From contig OY992840.1 in the NCBI GenBank assembly GCA_963921425.1, forward strand, positions 6,140,501 to 6,204,500: a stretch of 64,000 bases of DNA, in the 5' to 3' direction. Source of the DNA: Dryas octopetala (taxonomy: Eukaryota > Streptophyta > Magnoliopsida > Rosales > Rosaceae). The position numbers and the translations under genes are program-made. Below the pieces are notes generated by a model. That model saw only the letters and a program-made list of their open reading frames with translations. It was not told the DNA's origin and ran no database searches. Of this stretch, positions 10,988 through 23,391 are shown piece by piece. Position 1 is the first letter of the stretch. Every line of letters begins with the position of its first letter.

Positions 10988-13808
10988 ATGGTAATTCTCT
11001 ATCTTTTAAACCCATTGATGATATGAATATATGTGTATATCTCTGTGGCTTGCAACTGCAGTACTTCTTGTTAGTGACCAATTTTATAATTTTCTTTCTT
11101 GTTTCTCTTGTTTTTGTGTTTTGGGGATTGAAGTACTTGAGTGTTATGATCAATTGCTCAATACCAATATTGGCTACTAAAAAACTTGAACATTGTTGGG
11201 TTTCAATATTTAGTTTCAATTTCTCTTTATCATGCTCGTAGTGTGATAATTTATGCTAATTTGTTCAAGTAGATCAAGAATGAAGAGATATTCCACCAAT
11301 GAGATTTTTAATATAATTTTATTATATTTTAAATTATAAATAAACATGAGTTTATATAAGTATAAATTGATGTGAAATTTGGTGTGGATATCATTAGATG
11401 GTGAGATCAGAAAGTCTTGATTCGTTGATAGTTATTGAGAAGTGTAATGAAGTTATTTTTCCATTGGGTAATTGAATTATAGTATAGTATATTCTTTTGA
11501 TACTTGCATGTTTTTCTAATTCACGATGAATAGATTAGAGTATAATAATTGTGTTGTTGGTTTGTTTGTATTATAAATTTCACTTTTCTAATTAAAATGA
11601 AAACTTCGGAATTTAGTTTGAATCAAAAGCCTTGTGCATAAGCCATAATTTGATGAAGGTGAAACAACAATCTCATGATGAAGATGTCATGCTTCCTGGT
11701 TTTGTAGATGCTATTTTGTGTATTTGTTTTTGTGTTGGTTTTTTGACTGCGGTTGATTCTGATACTGTTGCTCTTCCTTCCTTTTATTGTAGGTTCTTCT
11801 ACAGCCAGACCCGTTTCTTAATGAGCTTACCAGCATGTTTGAGAAAAGCACTGAGAAGGGTTCGGTTTGGGTCACCTTTAAACGATGTATGTGTATAAAA
11901 ATTCCTGGGAATTTCCTTCTTTTCTGTTCAAATGATCTAAATTTTTTTTTTTTTATTAGTTTGATTTATGCACATTTGGGTTGTTTATTTCTATGTCTAA
12001 GTACTTTTCAATCTTATGCTATTTCAGCATCACTGAAGTCCAAGGTGCAGAGGAATAAAATGAATACTGCTGGGGAAGCAATTGAGTACAGATGCCTTGT
12101 CCGTGCAACATATGGAAAAAAGACGATTTCTACTTCGGTATGTATTTTTGTCTTTACATCTCTATTCCTTGGTCGTATGTTTCCAAATATTTTTATTTAG
12201 GAAATTTTTTAGCTAAAGAACTCCAACTATACCCCATATCTCTATTCAAGACATGAATTTCACTTTGTGTCAACAGAGGACCGAAACTTTCATTTTGTGT
12301 CAATTAAGGACTATGTTTTTATCTCAACTTTGACCCAACGTTGGATTCATTAAACCTCCACCAAATTAAGAAAAATTATACTGGGTTTAAAGATATGCAT
12401 CTTTTTTTACAACCATAAAAAGATCACCCAAATTGGATCTCTATAACTCTAGATAATCGATCCCAAACTAGGGTATCCAAAACTGTCTAATTTTCCAGAA
12501 ATTTTCTCAAAGATCCGATTGGACGGTTTCGGGTACCCTACTTTAGGGCCGATTATCTGAAGTTTTAGATGTCCGATTTGAGTAATTTTTATATGGTTGT
12601 AAAGAAGAGATGCATAGCTTTAAACCCAGTATAAGTTTGCTGAATTTGGTGGAGGTTTGATAGGTCCAATGTCGGGTCAAAGTTGAGATAAAAACAGGGT
12701 CCTCAATTGACACAAAATGAAAGTTTCAGTTCTTAGTTGACAAAATGAAATTCATATCCTGAATAGAGACATAGGGTATAGTTGAAGTCCTTTAGCTAAA
12801 ATTTTCCCTTTTATTTATAGCCAATATTATGGGAAGTTATAATAAATAGCGATTGCCTTTTTATGGAAAGTAATTTCATGAAATATGAACCCAAGCATGA
12901 TTTAAAATTAGGACAATTTGACTTTAGATCCCTATATCGCGTGTTTCTGTGCATGTGTAAGCCCTTGGGGGTGTTGGTTGTGCTTTATGTACTATAGTAA
13001 GATGTCCTATACATTTTTTGTGTGCACAAAACTAAGCCTTCAATTTATTAGTCTTCTGAAGTTCAGTCTGTTTGTTAGTTGGGTGGGAAAATAGTTCTTA
13101 GTAGCTAATGTTATATACAACTATGAACCATGTATGCTCTCAAGTTGTGAATAATTCATGCCCTTTCCCTTTGCTGTTATAATTTTGATGTCGTGCCATT
13201 GCTGTCTTGCTGATTTCACTACTGTTCCAGTAGTTTGTGATATGGTAAAAACCATCCCACATGCTGAGATTACTAATCCTACTTAGGGTTTTGACTGTTG
13301 ATTGCCTTTCTTAGTGGTAATTAGGTGTGAAAGTGATTCCCTAAGCTAATTTCTCCTCTTATATATACCAAAATCTCACCATTCCATCCAATAAAAGTTT
13401 CCAATCTAAATCCAAGCATCTTAAAAGCCATTTAACTCAAGCCAAACTTTATTAGTCCTAATATAGTGCTGAAAGCCAAGGATTTTGTATAGTGTTTAAG
13501 GAATGGGAGCTAAGCTTATTTTAAATACAAGCTTTCTATATGGAATCTAGACCAATTTTCTAATCTGTCATTTTCTTTGTTTGATTTCAAGAGTTCTTGA
13601 TTTTAGGTACTATATGTTAAGAGTAGGTGGCTAACAGTCTTAATTGGAATTTGGACAGGTTGGGGCAAAGGATCACCAGCGCTTTCAAGCTTCTTATGCA
13701 ACTGTCCTGAAGGCTCACATGACATCTCTAAAGAAGCGGGAGAGGAAGGAAAAGAAGAAGGCTGCAGAAGATAAGAAAGGAGGTGCAAAGAAGCCGAAGA
13801 GAGTGTGA
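10988..13808 (+). CDS. SRP14: Signal recognition particle 14 kDa protein
   Basis: SRP14 pairs with SRP9 on the Alu domain of SRP RNA and imposes elongation arrest during ER targeting. Coding exons: 10988-10990 (ATG only), 11793-11886, 12028-12137 and 13659-13808. They join to 357 nt, 118 aa, about the size of Arabidopsis SRP14. The protein reads M-VLLQPDPFLNELTSMFEKS, a central EYRCLVRATYGKKTIST segment, AKDHQRFQASYATVLKAHM, then a lysine-rich RNA-binding tail (KKRERKEKKKAAEDKK) ending KRV. All introns are GT-AG and phases join cleanly. The first coding exon is a single codon, so conventional gene callers may miss the start. Intron 3 carries a 609-bp foldback transposon. Confidence 0.95.
12200..12808. 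mobile_element. 609-bp foldback MULE-type element in SRP14 intron 3
   Basis: The left and right ~300-bp halves are inverted copies. Ends read GGAAATTTTTTAGCTAAAG and the complement of GGGAAAATTTTAGCTAAAG. A perfect 9-bp TSD TTTTATTTA flanks it (12191-12199 and 12809-12817). A 9-bp TSD with long terminal inverted repeats is the Mutator hallmark. Non-coding, so non-autonomous. Confidence 0.9.
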
Positions 13809-15077
13809 AGAAGTCCCCCTTTGCTATACAGCCTCTGCCTAAACTGGAATTTTGACGTTTCTCCTTTTTACTTGTCTTCAAACCTAAAGAAGTCTAGGAT
13901 TTTATCAACAGAAAAAAGGAGGAAAATCCTTCTAATGAATTTATTCCCAATTTTTTTGTGGTTATAGGGATTGCACATAATGGCTTTTTAGTTGACATGC
14001 TCTTTGATGATATGTTGTGCCTGCTGGATATGATCTCCTGATTTGGATGAATTAACATGAAATTTTTTGCAAATATATCTTGTTCTTAGCTTGTTGGATG
14101 GTAGACTGAATTGTGACACGAAATTAATTTCTTCAATTTATAGTGACCAAAGTGTAATTTGGCCAAAATATTAAAGTGATCAAAACTCTTCCGTAAGACT
14201 GCATGAGATGTCTTAGGATAAGTATCAAGAATTTCGAAGGAAGAGCTCACTATTATCCCTTCATATTCTTTAAAGCGAAGCGAGGTTCTATTGAAATATT
14301 TATATCCCTTACAGAATTGAGATATATTTTTGTTGTTTGGCGCTGTGAACTAACTTCTAACCCAAACGACTATTCGGCAAAGAAACGAACACGAAACTTG
14401 CCTAGGTTCTTGACTTTCTTGATCCTCAAAGACTTTAATTGTTTGGGGAGACTATAACTGTGTGCTCAAAATTAAATATGCGATGGATTGAAGCTTGTGT
14501 AGTAGGATGAAAAGAGAAACTATGAACTGTTGATGATCTGATTATCTTGAAATTTGGTAATAATAGTTGTTCGAACTACAAATCTCATAATGAGAACCTA
14601 TCAGAGCTAAAAAGAAACAATTTGCTTGAGAGCTTGAAGAATCGAGATGCCTGATCTGAGATTTGTATTGGGCTGTTCTGAATGTGTTGGAGAGAGCTTT
14701 CTGAATAATGCCTTCTTTAGGAAACCCTTTCCTTATTGAACTTGAATTCTGTTCGCCTCTCTTTCCTTCACGCCAAAGTAATTACCTAATTCAGAACTCC
14801 TAGTCTACCAAGGATTCTCGGCAAAATTGGGCTCTTAGAATTGTACTGTCTACTGATTGGGCCTTCGTTCTTGGGCTTGTACAAATGGAATTCTGGGTCT
14901 GGCCATACTCTTGGCCCAGAACCAAATCAGGGTATAAACACCTTCTAAGCTCCATTTTCCAGTCAATAATTGGTTTAGAGCTCCTTAAAGGTGGTCCAAG
15001 CTTCCTGGCACTGGAACCATATATTTGAGTTTGATCTCATTGGCCACTACTATTACAAATAATAGATTTTTACTTAT
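13809..15077. other. Intergenic region after SRP14
   Basis: Includes the probable SRP14 3' UTR to about 14000. Beyond that is AT-rich sequence with no credible gene. Confidence 0.55.
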
Positions 15078-15373
15078 GCATCGTTTGGTGCATAGGATTA
15101 GATAAGATATGATAAATGACAAAATCATAGGAAGAAGTTTCTAATTTTAAAAAAATGGAAAAGTGATAGACTAATCATAGGGGAAAACTTATCCCTTCCA
15201 ATCCTCCCTAAAATTGTGGGATTAGGGGGAAAAGTTTCCCCTCATAGCTAATCCATATTTTTCTCATCTTCTTCCTTCAAGTTAGAAAACACATTTCATC
15301 TTCTTCCTTAAACACACATGAATTTGTCATTTATCATATCATATCCTATCTAATCCTATGCACTAAACAAGGC
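15078..15373. mobile_element. MITE with ~45-bp inverted repeats
   Basis: The left end (GTTTGGTGCATAGGATTAG) matches the reverse complement of the right end (GTTTAGTGCATAGGATTAG) over about 45 bp. The interior has a second nested hairpin around a GGGGAAAA/TTTTCCCC core. The right end reads GGCCTTGTTTAG, resembling PIF/Harbinger or hAT MITE termini. No clear TSD was found. Confidence 0.75.
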
Positions 15374-15540
15374 CTATGGTTTGGGGCTTAAATTATTTTG
15401 TTATGTATAATTTAGGTTTTGTATGAATTATAATAATAATGTTGTTTAGCCCAACCCTATAATAATAATGCTCATTTTCAACAAGGTTTCTTACTTTAGG
15501 GTATAAAATAAATATTAAAGCTTAGATACTAGGTTTTAAT

Positions 15541-16633
15541 CAAGGAGTTAAATTTCGAAATTTCGGCAAAATTTCGCCGAAAATTTCATTTTTGGGGGTA
15601 TGGAAATTTTAACACGAATTCGTCACTTTTTCGACAATATTTCGCCGAAATTTCGTGAAATTTTTGAAATTTCGCGAAATTTGGCTCATAGAAATCTTCT
15701 CCTTGCTGGCGTGTGATCGGACCACTGTTTCTTCCAGATCTGGGCAGCCAAGAGAGGGAGGGAGAGGAGAAGGAGGATGAGATCGGCGAAGAGAATGAGG
15801 AACTGAGGAAGACTGGAAGAGATCGGGGGGAGGAAGAGCGAGGAGAGAGAAGAGAGCGACTGGAACTGGGAGGCCAGAGAGAGAAGAGAGCGACTGGCAG
15901 AGAGAAATGAGAGGGAAGAACTTCTTGGCTTGGATGCGACTGGCTGGGTCTGGGAGAGTGTGAAATGAAAGGGAAGAAGAAAGTGAAGTGGAAGCCAGGA
16001 AGGAAAGAAAAAAAAGAGAAAAGGAAAGAAAAGAAAAAAAAAGAGAAAAGGAAGAAAAGAAAAAAAGAGAAAAAAAAAAAAGGTTTAGGATTGGTTAGGG
16101 TTTGAGGTCTTTGGGCAATTGGAAAGAAAAAAAAGAGTTTAAGGTTTTGTTTGATTCTTTTGGGATTTTGTTTAGTTATTTTTAAACCCTAAATCATAAT
16201 ATATTTCTATATAAAAAATAATTAAAAATACTCTAAATGGCATAAATCCTAATATCTTATACCATATCCTAAAGAATATAGAATATCTAGGGTTTAATGT
16301 AATATTAGGGCATATAAAGTATAAGGTTTAGCGTATAAATTATAGAGTATAAAAAATATACTAATTTTATTTATTCGTTATATTAATTTTATTTAACAAT
16401 ATTTACTTCCAACGCGCATTATATTCATTACATACCACATGAAACCTACCATATAATTTGGTTTCCTCAATGTTTTTTTTATGTAGTAGATAATATATTA
16501 AATAAACATATGGTAAAATTTCATTCAAAATTTCTGTCGTTTTCGTTTAATTTTTGTCGAAATTTAAAAATCTTCGAAATTTTCGTCAAAATTTCTATCG
16601 AAATTTCCTCGAAACCCGAAATTTTATTCCTTG
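15541..16633. mobile_element. Non-autonomous hAT element (1.09 kb)
   Basis: Flanked by a perfect 8-bp TSD GTTTTAAT (15533-15540 and 16634-16641), the hAT size. Termini are CAAGGAGTTAAATTTCG on the left and, reversed, CAAGGAATAAAATTTCG on the right. Subterminal regions are crowded with AAATTTCG/CGAAATTT motifs. The interior holds a GA-rich block (about 15735-16080), possibly captured 5' UTR sequence, then AT-rich DNA. No transposase. Confidence 0.88.
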
Positions 16634-16641
16634 GTTTTAAT

Positions 16642-17545
16642 CCTCGAATTTTAGGTGGTCCAAAATCCAAGAGTTAAAACATAATATCTAAGCAATGAAC
16701 GAAATCCAATCACTTAGAGGTGACAAAATTTTCAGTGCCAATCGATCAATGCCTTGCATCTGTAGCTTCATTCTATAATAAACATTCAAATAAGAGATAA
16801 GTCATTCTTTGATGAAGACCAACATGCAATTTTTTTCTTTCTTATTTTGTTTATTTTATTTTTTTTAAAGTGTAAGCCAAAGCAACATGCCACAGAAGTT
16901 GGTAAAAGTTTAGGTTAAGTAGCATTGTCCTTATAACAAAAGCGTGAAATACGGTTAACAATATAGATTAATTTATTAGTCCACTTTGAAGCTTGCTTTG
17001 ATAAATTAATCTGTGTTAAAAATGTCTACCTACTTTTTTAAGATGTGAACTTGGCCCTAAATTACTCCTTATTAGGGCCCTTGTTTTACTAGGCCAAGTG
17101 CTCGACCCCCTTTGGAGTGATCGGCGTGTTTTGTTTTTATTTTTTATTTTTTCTTTTGTACAAGACCGATTAAAATTGTAGAACAGTTTTAGTGCTTGTA
17201 ATTGTCAAACAATAACTAAAAAAATTAAGTTGAATGTGATTCGAAATGATTGTACTTTTGTGTTGGTTTATTCATTTTTCATATATATATATATATATGT
17301 AACAAAAAGACAAAGTACGTACATTTGTATAAATATACTTTTTATACTCTTTTAGGATTGAAACTGTCAAACAGTTTCTAAAGCTGTATTGAAACTGTTC
17401 TACAATTTCAATGCTATTTGAAATAAAATTAAAAAGAAATGTGTCAATCGCTCTACTCATTAAAAAGTGGCCAGCTTATATTACAACAGGAATGTGAACA
17501 TACCTAAGGCGATCCAAATCGTCAAGAAAAAAAAAAAAAAAAGGA
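16642..17545. other. Intergenic, no gene seen
   Basis: AT-rich sequence with an (AT)n run at about 17281-17298 and no coding or repeat structure I can support. Confidence 0.5.
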
Positions 17546-18681
17546 AGTTGTTGAACATAGGAAAATTTGAATGGCCGACCGGGTAGAACGAAACACTGGG
17601 GGCACAAATGAGCCCATGTTGTCCAAGGGTACTGTTGATGCAAATTTCCGTAAGAGAGATGCAACAACTTAGAGGTAGTGACCTGGCTGATCCGAAGTCC
17701 TGCTGGATGATGACGTGAGATCTTCCTGTAAGGGAAAACAAGATCAAAGGAGATGGACCGGTGTGGTACCAGCCAAACACGCTCCGATGATGAAGTCAGT
17801 GATGGTGTTTGATGGTAGGTGAGGAAGAACAAAGGATGAACTTGGGAGAATGGGAAGAACAAGGCAAATGTTCTGGGTTTATTCTCAGCAAGTTGGGTAT
17901 GCTCTTGGGTGAGTACAGGTTTTTTTTTTTGAGTGTTTATCTGGTGAGTAATTGATAGCTAGATTGGGGGATCCCGTTTTGCACATATGGATTGATATAT
18001 ATAGGCAAAGGAGATTGTGATGAGTAAGTTACCTGCATGTGACTGGCTGGCTGAGAAAGATCCACGCGTTCGGTCGTGAACAGTGGCATGCACAGCTACC
18101 CACTTCCTTTGCATTCAATGCTGCATTGAATGCAAGTATGGAAGATCCAGGTGAACACCTTCAGTAGTTATGAATGCAGGCTGGATTGTCTCTTTTGTCA
18201 GAAGACCTTTGTCAGGTGCATTTAATTGTGGCGGTTCATCCCAACGTGATCTTCCTGGGGATGGCGGCGGAGAGCCGAGCCGACCCGAACACATGTTCTT
18301 ATGCGTATACATGAAGCCCATGTGTGATCGGATCGGACACGGAATTCCAGACCAAGCCGGTCCAATTGATAGGGGTCCTTCCGAGCCCTAACTGGCCGAC
18401 GCCAGAACTCGAAAGGAGGGTATTCCTGTGCCGAGCCGAGCCGAACCGGAATGACTGGAAAGATGGACACTCAATCCCTTGGAAGATCATCGGTTCGGCT
18501 TGGACCGGGCACGGAGGACTCGGCATGGAGACCCGATCTGAGCTGGCTGGGGAAGTGCTGAGCAGTGATGATGTGGAGGTCAAAGTCTGACCACGGAGAA
18601 GTCAAACATTGAAGTCAGGTCTGACCAGCCACGTGTCCGGCCCTGACTGGCTGTTGGATCGGTGTGGGTTTATCCACAAAC
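17546..18681 (+). mobile_element. LTR-like retrotransposon fragment
   Basis: Starts TGTTGAAC and ends CACAAACA, and is richer in GC than its flanks. The segment ACCGGTGTGGTACC at about 17757, followed by a CTCCGATG-CAAGTCAGTG-like stretch, resembles one in the 3' LTR at 24284-24925. I could not find a matching second LTR or a TSD, so the boundaries are tentative. Confidence 0.4.
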
Positions 18682-18697
18682 AGGTACAATAAAAGAA

Positions 18698-18866
18698 GCC
18701 AAGCTCAAGAAAGAGCTATAGAAATTCGGCCGAAGGTTCAAGAAATAACAATAACCCAAGCTCACGAAAGAGCTATAAGAAATTCGGCTAAGGGTTCGAG
18801 AAAATAACCCAAGCTTGTGAAAAAGCTAAAGAAATTGGTCCACAAGTTCAAAGAAAGAACCCAGAC
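18698..18866. repeat. Three ~55-bp tandem repeats
   Basis: Three diverged units each run AAGCTC(A)-GAAA-GAGCTA-GAAATTCGG-GGTTC-AATAACCC. Probably internal sequence of a decayed LTR element together with the adjacent LTR-like fragment. Confidence 0.6.
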
Positions 18867-21800
18867 AAGAGAAAGAATTGTTGAATGTTGTTGAAATATT
18901 AACCACGTGACTTGGATGAAATTCGACGATGCGCGGCTGAACTTGCTGAACTTCAACAAGCTCACGACATGGCTGAACTTCAAACTACGCACGCAGGACG
19001 ACCCTTGTCAGAACCTTTCACAGCATGGACGATTGCACGAGCAGGTCCGGTGTCTGATCCACAACGTCCTTAACGTGGCTGAACCTCGCAGCTGAACTTG
19101 ACTTGGTTGAACCTTGGCGCGTGCAGTGCTGAGCGACTGAAGCAACGCGCGCGGAGGAGATAAAAGGCTGAACCGGCCTGCTGCGTGGTTGAGCTCAGGG
19201 CACTATGTCCAGATCACATTGATACAACGACTTGAAGTTACACATGCAAGTCTGCGTGCATCGCAAGGCAACAACGTGCAAGGTGCGACTACGCAGATTT
19301 CTATGGCGATGCTGCGTGGAAGAGCTCGAGAAAGAACGAGGTGTGCATGTAGAAGGAGGCGCAGTGAAAGCAACCATCGAGGAAAGAAAGCATTCAAACT
19401 TGGAAGAAAATATCTGTGGATCTTCGGGTGCGCAGGTTCTGTTCTCTTCTCTTTTCAAAAATTTGATTGATAATATGTTTCTCTGTCATAGTTAATTTGA
19501 CTTGGTTGATTATTGCATGTTTATCCTATTTTTTTCTAATTTGATTTGGTTCCCGTAAGATTGATAGATAAATGACTAGGAATCCTAGATAACGAAGGAA
19601 ACTAGTGATTTTTCTTTCATTAAATCTAGGGAGTTGATAAAAGAAAAAGGGAGCATTGTGGGGGAAAATATTCCACTGCTTAAGTTTGTGGCCCAATAAA
19701 ACAAACGAACTCATTTGGGGCTGAACTAGTTAGTGACTTAGTGAAAATCCAATTAAGTTTGGGTTTGAGGTAAAAGTCCATCTTGTTAGCAAGCCTAGAG
19801 TGTGGTTTGACCACATGGTTGAATAGAATATGAAAGTGGGCGTGGGAGCCAAGTAACTCCGCGTGAACATCGGGATAGAAGCCGCTTGTAGGCAGTTACT
19901 TGCGCATCACGCTATAAGCTTTATCTTTAAGAAATTTGTGATTATAAATGTGGAAGCATAGTCATTCGAAGACTCTTACTATATATATAGCATTGTGCTA
20001 TAATAATATATGCAATGACACTTCATGCACTTGTAGTAATCCTATGGAGTTAATTAATCATCTCGATCTTTAAAGTTTTCCCAAAGCTCCGAAGACTTGG
20101 ATGATGTTTCTGTCCCTAGTTACTTATCAAGTTCTTGCAACTTAAATTGGAGTGAGTGGTTGTATGTTAATTAATTTGAACGAATTTTCTCTTATCATCT
20201 TATGTATTGTAACATGCCTTGGAGTAGTATTGTTGGATTTGCTATTTATATCTAGAAATGGAGATGAACAACTTCCTTTAATCCAAATGCATGCAACTGA
20301 TCTTCATGTGAGGTGATGGTCAATATTGATCGATGGCATCTAGTGCTCTTCTAGTGGATTTGTTTGGGCAGGAGGTGTGGTTAGATCGAGATTGTTATTA
20401 GAATTGGATGGGAGGCTTTGCTACCAATCTTGGTTGTAATTGTGAGGTGATTAAGGCTAAATTAATTATAGGGTCTGCTCAAAGGCCATTGATTTTCCTT
20501 TAATTGTGGAATCATGGGTGCTGAGGAAAGATCAGTGCTTCATGTCATCAAATAATTAAGCATAAGAGAACTAGCACATAGAAAACAATCATGGTGTTTC
20601 AGATCTAAGGACCAATTTGAATCTATTGCAACTTATGAGATCTCGTTTGACAAGAATTAGCTCCATGCGAGATCATCTTGTAGTTGAATTAATTAGTTTA
20701 GTAAGCCTATACTCTTGAATGCATGCATATACTTGCCATGGTGCGTCATGCACACCCGGCCAGTCTGAGACTGATTAATTATCTCATCGATCAAACGAAT
20801 AGGCTAAGTATATTATATGCTAGCTAGTCCAGCTATCCCTTTTAAACCACTGTACAATCATTATAATTCTTTGGAGTCATTCATGACTAGGTTTAGTTAG
20901 TCAATGAATTATTTGCTCTTTTTTCAGGGTTGACCAACCTAAAAGCGAACAGCTAATGTGGTCCACTTATTGAACAAGGTTTTATGGTCGGTCTACAACC
21001 CCTGAATGCCGAAAGCATCCTTGGGGGTGATCTCGTAGTTCCTAGTAGGTGGAGACGATGGGGATCCATGGATATTTCTTCCTTTTGCCCTCATTTTGCT
21101 CAAAGGGTTGAAGGGATATAGTGCATGTTGTTCGCTGATCCTCTTTCCCAGGGTTCCAGAGCCGCCGACTCTAACTACCGTCCATGTACAATCCATACTA
21201 AGTCTGACCAACTAATTAATTAACCATCCTACCTCCTCTATGTTCTTGACATCCCATCTTTGTCTCAGTATGTATAGCAGCCATAAACTTCCATTTAGGT
21301 CCTTTAATTTTATAATTTACTGACTAAAGCCTTATGGCTTTTAAAATTCTAACTAAAGTCTAATAATATTGTAATAATTCAATGTTACATAATATTGGTC
21401 CATAAATTTCTATTTTTTTTCACACATACCAGGCGTCGAGCGCTTGACAGCTATTTTCAAGTGTTCGACAATGCATTTTTACATCTTTTTCAAAATCTCA
21501 AAGTTAAAATTTAGTATGCAGCCTCCACAAATCTTATTTTATACTCTAAGAAGGTATGAGGTAAACCCGTACCCTATACCCTCAAAAAATAAAAAAATGA
21601 TGACATATTTCTTTGACAAGACAATGGTCAAAGAGATTTATTTAGAAAAAAACAAAACTATAAGGTTTTTGTCTAAATAAGAAATATAAGAATGACTAAA
21701 CTCTAATTTTATGAGAAAAAAATGTCGGTTTACGCAATTTCTTATGCAAAACTAAAGCTAGCCGCCATAAAAAAAAAAAAAAAAGATAATTAAGATTGAG

Positions 21801-22224
21801 TCATTTAGAAAAACAGTTTTTAGATGGAGACTGGAGTATTTAAAAATTTATAAGAAAATCATTTTAATTCATCATAAATTCCTTTTAATTTATAAGAAAA
21901 TAATTTTAATTCATAATAAAGTTCTTCCCCGATTTGAAGGGTATTTCCTCTCCTAGAGTGTAGAGTAGGCTTTGTAAAGGCTGAATAATAGGTTTTCGTC
22001 CAAAATTCTAGAGTTAAAACTTAACATAAAACCGTCAAAGAAGAAAAATAAAAGGACTTGATTAAAAATCTTAAATCACTACCGGTATTAGTTTAAGAAA
22101 GACTCATAAAATGGATTGCACTCTAATTCTCCCTAAAAAAATATGTATATATATATATATATTCTAAATCTAGCCTACATATGTAAAACCCTTCCAGCGA
22201 AAGAAGAGAAAATAAAGAGCGACC
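18867..22224. other. Gene-poor region with decayed retroelement sequence
   Basis: 18880-19440 is GC-richer with recurring GCTGAAC(T/C)T words, like internal sequence of a non-autonomous LTR element. 19441-22200 is AT-rich with no recognisable gene. A 72-codon minus-strand frame at 20993-21211 lacks any domain, signal peptide or family resemblance that I recognise. Confidence 0.45.
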
Positions 22225-22732
22225 TTGTGCGATTTTATAGAAAATTTCGTAATCTTTCTTCCACTGAAGAATGGAAACCAGAAGAAGCAACTATTAAAGG
22301 TCAGCCCTTATTTGGCTGAAGATCTCGTAGTACAAAAAATTCTCTCAAGATTGCCTGTCAAGTCTTTACTCAGGTTTAGGTGTGTATCAAAAGAGTGGTA
22401 CGCTCTCACCAAAAACTCTAAGTTCATTGCCACTCACCTTCATCACTCGGATTCGATTCTCTTTCTTCTCATTCACAAGACGACTACTTCAGAAATTAGC
22501 AACACTAATTGTAAATATGAAGTCTCATTGCTTGGTGATGAAGCAAAACTTGGGAGATTGGATTTACCTTTCATGAACAATATTAATACAAGGAATTATT
22601 CTATTCAGAATATTGTGGGATCTAATAATGGTTTAGTCTGTCTTAGGCTCCTCCAGAATGGTCCAAACACAAATGAAGAGTTTGCTGAATTAATTGTATG
22701 TGTTGATGCTCAAAAATGGTAAAGCAGTCAAA

Positions 22733-23391
22733 AGCTCGGAGGGAGCTGGTGTCAAGGGCGCGGAAGCTTGGGTGGGTGCGCGGCGCGGAAGCCTGGGTAG
22801 TGCGCGGGGCGGAAGCCTAAGTAGGTGGGCGGGGCGGAAGCCTAAGTGCGTGCGCGGCGCGGAAGCCTGGGTGGGTGCGCGGCGAGGAAGCCTGGGTGGG
22901 TGCGCGGGGCGGAAGCCTGGGCTCGGGCCGGGGCTGGCGGTGCACAGGGCGAAAGCTCGGAGGGAGCTGGTGTCAAGGGCGCGGAAACCTGGGTGGGTGC
23001 GCGNNNNNNNNNNNNNNNNNNNNNNNNNNNNNNNNNNNNNNNNNNNNNNNNNNNNNNNNNNNNNNNNNNNNNNNNNNNNNNNNNNNNNNNNNNNNNNNNN
23101 NNNNNNNNNNNNNNNNNNNNNNNNNNNNNNNNNNNNNNNNNNNNNNNNNNNNNNNNNNNNNNNNNNNNNNNNNNNNNNNNNNNNNNNNNNNNNNNNNNNN
23201 NNNAACCTGAGTGGGTGCGCGGCGCGGAAGCCTGGATAGTGCGCGGGGCGGAAGCCTAAGTGGGTGTGCGGGGCGGAAGCCTAAGTGGGTGCGCGGCGCG
23301 GAAGCCTGGGTGTGTGCGCGGCGCGGAAGCCTGGGTGGTGAGCAGGGCGGAAGCCTGGGCTCGAGCCGGGGCTGGCGGTGCGCAGGGCGGA
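22733..23391. repeat. GC-rich ~25-bp tandem array with a 200-N gap
   Basis: Units resemble GCGCGGAAGCCTGGGTGGGT and recur every ~25 bp, with higher-order copies that include GGGCTGGCGGTGC. Bases 23004-23203 are exactly 200 Ns, a standard gap size, so the true array length is unknown. Confidence 0.9.

Noticed and set aside
20993-21211. 72-codon minus-strand frame (NPLSKMRAKGRNIHGSP) considered as a secreted peptide precursor
   Set aside because: No signal peptide, no conserved peptide motif that I recognise, no supporting splice or promoter context.
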